Of a stretch of 64,000 nt of DNA, positions 32,001-44,000 are shown in pieces. The notes beneath the pieces are model-generated. The model did no database searches, was not told the origin of the DNA, and saw nothing but the letters and a program-made list of their open reading frames with translations. The translations under genes and the position numbers were made by a program. This stretch comes from Lepisosteus oculatus (taxonomy: Eukaryota > Chordata > Actinopteri > Semionotiformes > Lepisosteidae), in the NCBI RefSeq assembly GCF_040954835.1, contig NC_090696.1, positions 76,755,722-76,819,721 on the forward strand. The letters are read 5' to 3'. Within the stretch, counting starts at the first letter, position 1. Each line of letters opens with the position of its first letter.

Positions 32001-35000
32001 AACTGCACCTGTCGAAGGTAGACAAGGCTTTTAAACTACAGTAATCCCTTGTTACATGAGCTTAATTCTCTCCTTGAAAACTGCTCATAAGGTGAAAACT
32101 CATGTAACAGAAACTAAATTCCTATTACTTCCAGAGTTTTAATCTCCAGTTGGTTCCACAACTCAAAAGTTCTCACTCAAACACTTAAACTTTACCTTAA
32201 TACAGCACAGAACAGTAACTAATATTTCTGTTTAATTATTTGAGTGACATTCTTAAAGTCATTAGCTGATGCATAAATAACAGGTAGGAATACATTCACA
32301 CTCCTGCTCATTTATAGCACAGTACAGTAGTAACATCACTACAGTCATTAGTAAATGCTTAACCGTTAGGTACTGTCCTGAACTATTTGGATTCAAGCAT
32401 TGACCAGGTCTATTCTCCCAGAAACAAAATATAACGGAAGACTTAATTTCTTTGTAGCATTTACTGTACATGGAGATCAAAATGATAACATAGAACATAC
32501 CAGGGGCAATGGTGGTCCATTTTGAGTATACATCTGTAAATGCAAAAGAACAAGTCATTGCTGATGTTATGGTAAAAGTGATGAATCACAGACCAATAAT
32601 TCCACATTAATTAGGTACTAATGTCAGGAAGTTAAATATCAATCATACTTATCACAGACAGAGCAGTGGTGACATCGATCCGGCTTCACCAGCTGACAAC
32701 GGTCACAGTATCTGATTGCTGAGGAGAGAGCAGCGAGTTAGAGCTCTTCAGAAACTAGATCACCAATAAGTCATGTGTACTTTTATTTATAAGAGGGAAA
32801 TACCATATTGATCCAAAGCCTTTCCCTGTTGTAAAACGTCCCTTAAATTATTTTCTCTTAAGATTGTGAAATGGGCAGATCTTCTATGCAGCGTTGTAGA
32901 TTTCTACAGAAGTGTGCCATGTGGTGTCCGACCACCATGAGCGCTCTCCCCTGTGGACCAGGATAAGCTAGGAGACAACCTAGTGGAAGAGTCACCTAAC
33001 TGTATAGCATGTGAGCACATACTCCTGAAACATAAACTTTTAGTGGAGCGGTTACTGAGAGCACCCATCATCGTGCATCCTGATCCACAATAATCGGTGA
33101 ATTACCTTATCACCAGACACTTGTAGCAGACAAAATCTCCAGTTGCAGGTACTGTACCTCCAGACATGGTCCTGGTGTAGATGGGTAAATCCTTTGCTAT
33201 TCTTCTCAGGATCTCCTGTTGTGCTTCTCCTCGATCTTCTCTCTCCAAGAGCTCTCTGTCAGCGTACGACAGATGAAACTGCAAACGATGAAGAAATTAA
33301 GCAATAAAGAGCAATATCCTCTTGCCTCTACATGCAGAGACCCCTGGTGCCTTTTGCTGGGATTTCTAAAAAGAATCACTGGGCTCTTTCAATGTTTGGA
33401 CGTTCTAAGTGGGGAAATCAGATATTTTGATGATGCAAGTATATTGCAGTAGTCTGTCAGTACCTAAAATATTTTCTAAAATTGTTTTTGCTTGGATTGG
33501 GTTCTTAGGATCAGGCCGGCATTTAAACAGAATAACTACAACATATTTTCCCTCAAAACAGCAACCCAATACCTTTATCACACGCACCAGATAACGAGCA
33601 GCAAGATGTAGGTCTCACATGCTCTTTAATTTTGTGACAGTTAGTTGTTGTACTGGTATGTCACGTACTGTATAGCTGTTCAGTGAAAAACAGCATGTTT
33701 CATCTGTGGGATGTAATGTAACAGAATGTGCTTTCCCTTCCACTCAGCTTTCCACTGAAAATCCCATTCAAATTGCAGCATGTTTCAGCAGCATTTTAAA
33801 ATGATATTCCTGCTTTCATGTTTACGATCATAACTGCTGCACACGCCTGAGCAGAACACACAGGTCAACTAAAACAGTGTCTGTTATATCATAGGCAAAG
33901 TGTTCCCATCATGCTCACTGGGAAGAAAACATGTGAATATACAAAATGTCAGTCCTGTCCTCAGCTACTATTAGAATACACTACTGTTTGTGGTCTTACT
34001 GGATTGGAATAGTAGCAAGAAAAAAATGCCACATCTGATGCCATACAATGCAGTACAGCTCTTCAGTTTCTGGAGTGTCAGTGTCTGCTGTTTTCCATGC
34101 TGGCTATTAATAACACAAAGCAAGACCAGCACTCACCTCCTTGAGGGGATTCAGAGGCTTTGTGAAGATGGTTTTCCAGTAGGCCCAGGAAAACATGAGG
34201 AAGAAGAGGTGGTACGCTACGAGGCAGACAACTGTAAAACAAGACAAAGACGGATGTTACTGTAGAGAATTGTTACTGGAGTTCATTCTAATCAGAGCTC
34301 TTGAGGGGAGGTAATAGTAATTGCTATATATATGACAAATAATTTTATGGAGTTTACAAAATCATGAAAGCCTCTCAAGCACCAAACTGCTTTCATTTGA
34401 GTACAAAAAATATGATATAAAAATATTTTGAATAGAAACATTATATACAGTATATCACCTTTGCGATGGTCAGACTCAGTGTAAAAATGTAATAAGGCCA
34501 TAGAAAAGTCTAACTGTCAATTCAATCGTAGTGTTCAGATTTAATGTAGTTAAAAGTATTTTTGAATTAAAAATAATCTACCCATTTTCTATCCAGGGTG
34601 CAGTGTTAGAGCACAGTGCTTCAGCTCAACAGAATTTAGCAATGCATTTACTTAATTAATTAATACATCCATCAATTTTCTAATGTTATTTCCAGTACGG
34701 GGTCATAGGGGGAGCTGGAGTCTAACTCAGCAAGCAAAGGGTTCGAGTCGGGGTACACACAATTACTTACTCTTTTCTCCAGTATTTTCCATGGACTCTG
34801 AAAGAAACGAGAGAAATGCAATTACATTTTCTGTTCTCTTTAACGTGCAAACAGAAGAACAATTCTGATTTCAAGATCAAATAAAAAGACTGATTAATGA
34901 AATAAATTGGATGATATGCCTTTTGTTGATACTATTAATATTTTATAATTTCCATATCAATAATTATATGCATATAAATAATTTGCTTTCCAAATTGGCA

Positions 35001-38000
35001 CAAGCAGCAACCCTCTAACTTCTGCTCACCTTGTCTCTTTAGTACTTCCACAGTAAAAACACTAAAAATGCCAACTCACAGCCAATCTACCGTCCCTGAA
35101 TTTCACAGCGCAAGACAGGTGACATGCAGTCTCACAATGAGCCCATTAATTATCCAAGAGGAGATCGTGTGTCTCAGCCTTTGACTTGATCTCCAGGGGA
35201 ACAGCTGAAGGACATAGGCCAAGATTTCCCTTTGGATCCAAGAACTAATGCTGAGTTCTCATACAATCATGATGCTAAAAAATTAAAAGCACCTTCTTGT
35301 AGAGTACACTTCCTGCTTTCATCGCGATCACTAAATAAAAGCGATTGTACAGACCAGCAAGTGAATGACAGATGTTTTATTTAGCGAGTTGGACTTGACA
35401 CCCAATGCTCATTCACTGCATCTGGGTTTCCAAATTTACACACCAGATTTCTACACAGCACAGCTTTTCATTATTTTGTATTTTTTGGAGTAAAACTTTA
35501 ATTTTCAATGCACATGACCTACATATGCATATTAACAAGTAATAGGTTTATTCCATGCTGAAAAGAGAAGAAAGAAAACACAACGTTTCGGGCGTGCTGT
35601 CACACCTGAAGAAGGCTCCACGGCCGAAACGCTGTGTTTTCATTCTTCTCTTTTCAGCATGGAATAAACCTATTACTGTACTTGTTCCTTTGCAGCCTAC
35701 GCATGCTGACACAGCTGCCCACCTGAACTATATATGCATATTAATACTACTTCTTGAGATGCATACAGGATAAGTCTGTGCTGATTTCTGTAAGCACTGC
35801 ACACGTTTTTGAAATGCCCAACAGCCTTGTACCAGAGTTTAAACCAGCACCCCAACAGGAAACACAGAATTTGAATTTAATTGCACTGTGGAGAAAACTC
35901 CATAGGTGAAACAGTGAGTTTTGACTGCTTTATACTTTTCAGCATAGAAATAAGCTTCAAAGGAGCAAGTAAAGGTTTATTCCTGCTGAAAGGAGAAGGA
36001 AAGAAACACAGGTGTGACACCTGAAGAAGGCTCCATGGCCGAAACGTTGTGTTTCTTGTCTTCCTTTGCAGCCTATGCCTGCTGGTGCAGCTGCCTACTA
36101 GAAATAAGCTTTACTTGTTCCTTTACAGAAAATCTTGATGTGTTAGAATAGGCAATATTTTTCAGGATCTTTTAAAGGATAATTCACCTATGTAGCTTCA
36201 GTACATTGATAAATGGCACGATACCAAGATAATTGCATATGAATGCAAGGTCAATTATCCTTTTAGTGCAACGACAGAGTTAATCGTATTGTCTGCCTGG
36301 ATAACTGTGTATCCTGGAGCAATCTCTGCTTGACCTATTTTTCTGTCCGCTGTTGGAGTCACTTGACACCATGTAAAACAGTAAAATGACAAACAGAAAA
36401 TGTAGAGCAAACAAGTAAAACATGGTTGCTCTACAGGATGTTTATTATAATCCCCATACTTGTAAACAGAAAATATATCACGATAAACGTTTTAGTGTCT
36501 TTCCTGGATTAGAGTCACACTGTAGGACCCCACTGTAATACCAGTACTTATGGACACACTCACTCACAAAATAAAGATGCTTTATCTGTTGCAGTTTATT
36601 TGATTTTGTGGAATATCAATACACACTTAAGGTGAGTCTAATAAACCTTTTAAAAATTATTTTGTTCCATTACGTTGTGTCACAAACCAAATTAAAAAAC
36701 GACTAAGTTGTTTGAGAGCAACCCAGCATCTCTATGTATAATGCTCCACAAAGTTATGATGTACTGAACCTTGAACTTCTAAACTCATTTGTGCGTTCTC
36801 ACTTAGATGTAAGACTGTGTTGTCAGAATTATATTTTCTAAATATCCTAAGACTATGGAAATAAACCTCAATAGTATTTATTCATCACTGTTAGTACAGC
36901 AGGAGGGTATGCAAAGAACCCCTAGTGAGGATGTGCTCACATATCCTTTCTGTCTTATAATACCATTAAAAGGAAGAAAATGGCCATAGTTGATTGCAAA
37001 GACCCCGTATTTCAAGTTTTTAAAACTAATCTTTGCAATAATTCTAGTTTCTTTTTATCATTTTAAAAGTCAGTGAAAAAGTCACATAACTGTAGCAATT
37101 CCCAGACCCAACACAAGACTAATCCTCTGTCTTTCTCATCCTGGATGTTTAAGAGACAGAAGCGGCTGAGGAAATGGTTGTGATAAGTGGAGTGTTTCAT
37201 CCTTTGTCTTTTTGAAAACGGTTTCCCAGCACACAGAAGGACAGCGGACTTTCCGAGCCAGCCAAAACAAGCCTTATTGAAGAGATCCCTGTGCTTGGAG
37301 ACAACATTACTTCTGCTTTAGAGATTGTGCTCCATAACTGTGTTACATCACACATTATCATGAAGATATAATGACCCATGTTCATGAAAACCAATTAAAA
37401 TAAGTTAAATATAACTTAAAACATGGCTGAGCAAATTATCTTCCTATTGTACAGTTTTCATGCTGTGAGAGCAGTGAGAGCAGGGAGCTGAACTGGTCAA
37501 AATGCCACAGTGGTCTCCTATCTCCAGTGGAGATCAGTCTTTCCCAGGACATTAAGGGATTCTCTGGACATTTCAGATCTCAAATAATTTATCTGATAGA
37601 ACAGTTGTTTAAGAAACAGTCAAGTAAAATCATGGTATCTAGATCTCAGATTCTGTTCTTTACTAAGTTAAAGTTGACTAAATAAGTTAGAATATAAGAA
37701 ATATATCAATTCCAGGTGCAGGGTGTCAGTAGCTGCAATAGATGATTGTTTGGTAATATACTGTATGTAGATCCAAACAATGCCCTGCTCATCATTGAGC
37801 AACCTTTTCACAAGAACCCTGAAAACCATTCAGTTCCTAACCATCACCGAAACAAGCTCCTCTTCCCTGTATTAAACCCCTATCAAAATCTTTTTTTATC
37901 TTACAGTTCTCTGTTGTGTTCCTGAGAGTCCAGAATAATAGTGGTTAAAATACTACTGTCTTCCCATCTCCAAAACACGTTTGGCATTTTGCTAACTATA

Positions 38001-41000
38001 AGATTTTACACTGGTGAAAAGATGATAAGATCACTTTATTGGCCATATACAATTTCTTGCATTAGGAATTCGTTTTTCGCAAACCCCAGTTTGCCCTCCA
38101 CGAAACAGACACACAGACAGGGAGGGAAGCTGGGGGTCAGAGCGCAGGGCCAGCCATTTATACAGCACCCCTGGAGCAGTTGGGGTGAAGGGCTTTGCTC
38201 AGGGGCCCAACGGAGTAGGATTCCTCTGCCGGCCGCGGGATTTGAACCGGCAACCTTCCAGCCACAGTGCCACCGTTCCGCCCAGTAAGTTTTAGAAGAG
38301 GTAGCAGCTAGCTATCATGGCATTTAGTAAGAAAATGTATACACAAAAAAACAAGAGGAATGCTGTCAGCTTGTGTTGCGACATCCATTCGATTGCACTG
38401 CTGTTTGGAATAACACAGCCATATCGGATCACGTCTTGTGCTCTGGAGACGCTGTCCGCAGGCATGTTCCTCCATTATTCGAGGCAAACCTCAGATCACA
38501 GTGCAATCTGGAGCTGTGCATGTTCCAATAAATAACCCGCTGTACTAGTTTGAAACTAGGAGAGCTCAAGGAAGACCATTGTCTGTTCTTCCCTCCAGCG
38601 AAATAATTTCAGAGGAAGCCCTTCTCCGTAACGAATGGAAAATGTTTCTAAATCAGACGGGAGATGAAGTGAGCCTTAAAAGACAGAAGTTTTATTATTA
38701 AACAGAAAAGACTCAGTTGGAAATTCTTTCCAAAGACACCAGCTCAACAATAACAAAACAAAGGAAACAAAACACTGAAGCATATTAAATGGCAACACAT
38801 CAAAAATATGAAATGACTTATTTCACTAGCACATCTTCCTTGCTTAAGCAGAAGTACTTCAGTATCCTGCATATCATTCTTCTCTTCAGAAACAGCAAGA
38901 GCATGAGTAAGGATTCAAACAAAAGGAGGCCATTCTGTTCATAGCCAAGAGCTCCGTTTGCACTGACACATTAATGCTGTAACATCAATCTGAAATCAGC
39001 CCTGAACAGCAGTGATAAAATAACATTGTAATGAATTATTACTAGAGACAAGTCATTCCTGTTCTTTACAATCCACTCAGAAAGCACCGGTCAGCATTAT
39101 TCTGCCACAAAGTGACCACAGGAGGCTGACTATGATATTCCACCTAGAGCCACGCCCTGGCACAATCCCCGTGGGCATTTAAATTGAGCCTTGACCCCTC
39201 TGGAAACACCGTGACCACTAGACCGCCTGCAGACATCTAAACAAACTTCAAAACAAGTATTGGGCAGAACACGTACTGCAGTCCCTGCATCTTCGTTCCG
39301 CATTTCCGGCGGAGGAACGATGGCTCAGGGGGTGGGAGTCGGGGGGGTATCTGAGCCGTGCACCCGTGACACAGGTGGTGCCCCTCGGGTGTAAGCCCCA
39401 GGGTGTACAGGTGACGCTTCTGGCAGTCACTTGTGTGAGACAGTCTGCCACATGACTGCCCTCCCAGGTACCCTGCAAGCACTTTCCACCTCACGTCCTC
39501 CGGCTGGCACCACACTATGATGCAATACGGCGCCAATCTCACCCTCGGCGGCCGCCTGTTCCCTCCAGGGCCATCCCTGTGTGCGACGGCGAAGCCCCGC
39601 CTGAAATCAGATATCTCCTGCTCCGTGTGAGGGGTGCACACGCCTGTGAATGTGATGTAGTTTTCAAGAGTCCCTGGGGAAGAAGCAGCCTGAAAGACTC
39701 CCCTGATTACACAGATTCTGCTGTCTCGTGGAAATAAAACTGCATATCTGCCAATACTCTTGCCAGTCCTAAGAGACGGGGTATTTTTAGTTCACTCTGC
39801 TCTCAATAACAAACAGCAAAACGGGCGTGAGGATGTATTTGCCTCTCAGTCTTCGGAAAACAAATTAATTAGAACAGGAAACAGAACAGGACTGAACTGA
39901 ATGTACAGCAGCAAACATTTCTTGCTGTAGATACCCACTGAATACAGAGCTCCATGTCTACAAACCTGTGGTACCATATAGATTGCAGTTTTATTCGATT
40001 TTTTTGCTACTTTATTTATTTTGCATATATAGTTTCTGAAATTTCTCATTAGGAAAAAAATACATTAAAAACACTTTCTGCGATCTTAATGCAAAACAGC
40101 GATGCCACCTCTGCTCCTGACAGGGGATTCTGGAAAACCTTTTGTCTTTCACTATACTTTTAACTGAATCTGTGATAACGTCTGGTCACTAGGAACTACT
40201 ACACCTGCTTTTCTGTCATCACTTTCATCCCTTTCTGAAAATGTCCGATTCGGCACAGGAACATCCAACAATGCCATAAACTACAGCTAGATATCCTGAG
40301 GCCTGTCTGAACTACCAGCCTGACTGTCTCCCACCACTCTCCTTCTGCTTGTGCACAGGTACACTCACACTGCACCTATATACAGCACAGCATACTGGTG
40401 ATAGTATAGAGGATGTCAACACTAATGTCTGCAAAGGCTTGCATGTAACTATCAGAGCTGTAATTCTTGTGCATTAAAAGTCATATCAATTCTTGTTTTT
40501 TTTTTGCATTTCGAGATTGGATTGAAGATTTAGAAGGCGAAAAACAAAAATGAAATGCACATTGATCTGCTTGATAACAACCTGCATCCCAACATTTCCA
40601 TGCTCATTTTCACATTTTGCTGGCCAGTCATATTTTTCCCAGCATTGCTACTGGGAATTTCCTCCTCATCGTCGTCTGACTGTGCAGACGTCAGTTTAAT
40701 TACGTCAGGGCTAGTACTGCAACCCCACACTCACCTGGTCCATTTTCATCTCCACATTCTGAACAAGAGACGAAACGAGCAGATGAAAGGGCATCAAGCA
40801 GCCGCAAGCTGACAAACAGACTGTAAAAACACTCCTTTTCACTTTCTGAACTGGACAGCATGATGGGCAGCCATTTGATTGAGAAGGATAAAGGCAGCAG
40901 ATTCAGAATCTGGGAACAACGAGCACAGCATGTTCCTTTGTGATCCCACAAGAACTCTCAGTGCATTGCTGGATAAAGTATCACCACCTGCAAGGCCTCC

Positions 41001-44000
41001 GAGCCTACAGCAACAGACTAAACAATTATTATATGTTGCTTAGAATAAAAAAAAAAAGAGTCTAAATCACTCTGACACTCCCCAGAGACTCCCTGGAGAC
41101 TCCTTGAATAATGCAAATCTAATATTTTATAAAAAGCACTGAGGAGAATAGGCTATTTACTGTGATTTCTGCAGAAGGCAGGGTTATGCTTGGTCATCTG
41201 CTAAAAGAATAGTTCTCTTGTTTCAGGCAGTGCTCAAGGATTTAACTAGATCAGAGCTTTTTACAGCCAAACCGGTCCCTGAGCGCAACCTTGTGTATTC
41301 TCATTGTGCAAAGAATATTTAATTTATGTAGGTCAATTTGTGTAATGACTTGAAGATTTGATATTTTAAAAATTAAAGTAGATATGTTGTGTGAAGAGTG
41401 GCCTCCATACCACTTTATCCTCTTAAGAAAAGATGTACGTGTAAAAAGCACAGAATGAAGAATTACATTTAACCGTGTAAACTGCAGTGGATCACGTTGT
41501 GTTTTTGATTCCGAGATCTCTTAGTCATTAAGCATAACTCCTCCTGCACACAATAGCTTACAGTTCTGTAGCTGAGATGGGAGATAATGGCCACTGGACA
41601 ACAACAGCCCAGTCACTTAAAGAGTGGAATTGTATGGAACTGACAAAAAAAAACATTCACTTCCCACACAGGGTTTGCAACAAAGCACCTAAATGATACT
41701 GCCAACATGTAGGAAAAAGGTTTTTTTCTCAGACAAGGTCAAGTTTGAACATTTTGGCATAAATGCAAAGAGTTACATCTGACACGGACCCATCATAGTG
41801 CATCAGGCAGTCACCACCAGCCCTGATGTCAGGTGTGCTGGTGGCAGCGCTGTGATATACGGCTGTTCTGCTCCTCATCAGCAGGGGCAGGGAGGCCTGT
41901 CAAGGCTGAGGGGAACATGCTGCAGATAGAACACGGTACTGGGAAATCCTAGAGGAGAACCTGCTTCTGACCTACACCTGGGACACAATTTCACTTTTCA
42001 TGGGCACAGTGAGCCAAATCAGAGGGCCAGAGCTACACTGCAATGTGCAAATGTCATTGAGTGGGCCAAGTCAAAGTCCTGATTCTATTGAGAATCTGTG
42101 GAAAGACCTGAAAACAACTGTCCTTAAGCAGTCCCCAAACACTATGAGAGGGCCTGAGCAAATCTGACAAGAAGAATGGACAAACATTGCATAAAGCAGA
42201 TGTGCAAAGTTGGTAGAGACTCGAAAAGGCCTGGAGATGAACTTGCAGCCAAACTGAACTCAACTGAAAAATCAGTTCATGGGTCTGAATATCGATGCAA
42301 TCGGTATACTTAAACTTTATCTTACTTATTTTTTGCTGACTTTTACTGTAACTAATCTAACCCTTTTTTAATATTAAAAAAATAAGAATATTTACTATAT
42401 AATATTAAAAAGTAGTTTTTAATGATGTATCAAGTTTAACAAATGGTTATACATCATTTTGTAATTCCACATAATGAGACACCATAGGAAGTCGCTGAAT
42501 AATTTTGTTAGGCAACTACAACTACATCTTCAACTCCAGCTTCTTCAAGTTCAACTCTAATTACAACTACAACTTTTGCTTTTTGTAGAACAAGCAGCAC
42601 TACATCCCCCAAGCAGCCTTGCATAAACTTGTCTCAATATTTGCTGGTTTATATTCCAACTGGACTAATTGCTTGATTGAAACCTTAATTAAACTAAACA
42701 TTTGACTAATCAAATATTTTAGTTGTGTGCCTGTGCTGTAATGTTGCAGTATTCACATTGTTTATAAAAATTGCAAAGCACATTTAAAATATTTTACAGT
42801 TGCGGTACAGAAAGCTTTTTTAAGTCTCAACACAAAGGATATATGAGAGGATTTGAGAAGCCCTGAAGTAGGTTTCTGTCATTATAAAACATACACTACA
42901 CACTAAGATGTTAATGAAGTCGATGATAACCATTACCTGTAATAAATGTCAGATTTTGGTCATACTGATGCACTGAATACTCTACATTTCAGGGTGTGCT
43001 TGAAAGCAAAAATTCAAAGCTCCTTAGAATTTTTCCAACATTGTGATAATACCACTTTGATCACCTTGAAACATCTAGACAGTCAACTGAAAAATGTGAT
43101 ATTTAAACTGATCCAATTAACATCTAGGAATATATGAAAATTGTGACAGCGTCTACACTATCCCATTGCCGAACTGGCTAAAGGAAAGCTACTGTAGGTG
43201 TCTGGAACATTAGTCTTAGTCTTAGAACATTAAAAATGAAGCTATGCTTCTATACATGAATGAGCGATCTGGCAATAATTTCACAATACATACAACAGAG
43301 ACTGAACTGCACATCACAATCTGCGAAACTTCCTAATTGGATGGGGTTCAGTGATCAATTATTCTTGTATTATGTTCACTAACCTTTTAACTTTGATGAA
43401 AAAAAGGAAATGAACCACCTTTTCTCACATCGGTCATCGCAACATTTAAGTCATTTGCCTGTTCCACATAGCAATTATAAAGCTCATTTCAAGACTCAGA
43501 AACAGAACTTTATCACAACAGATAAACTCTTCTGAATGGTGACATGACAAACGGAAGTACAAGTCGAAATTAAAATGCATTGCTGTTGAGCACCAAACGT
43601 GTTCTGCATACTCTAAATTCAAGCTCGTTACTTTAAATATAATAACACTCAAAACCTGAGTAAACCTGTTTTAGGTAGTAACATCTGTAACGAATAACAA
43701 AATATTTTAAAGACAAAGAAAGCTGGCGAAATCAACATTGGCTTCAGCTCATTTATTGACGTACTCGTCCAAAAAACAGCTGTTTTATAACATTTGTAAA
43801 CCAGAATACAAATGTCGCTAATATGGCGAATAACTTGGACACATTCATTGTCCCCTGTTCGATCGCTTCGATATACAAAACAAACTGGATTTTTCATCGC
43901 AGAATACTACAGGCCTGATGTAAAGATAATTACAAGATATAACATCGTTTTGATTCGTCTTGGTCTTTTGCTACATTGGCAGAATTCTCGTTAATTTCAT

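Noticed and set aside
32038..32180. Possible mariner-type MITE beginning CAGTAATCCCTTGTTACA
   Set aside because: The left end looks plausible but no matching inverted right end was found before exon 6.
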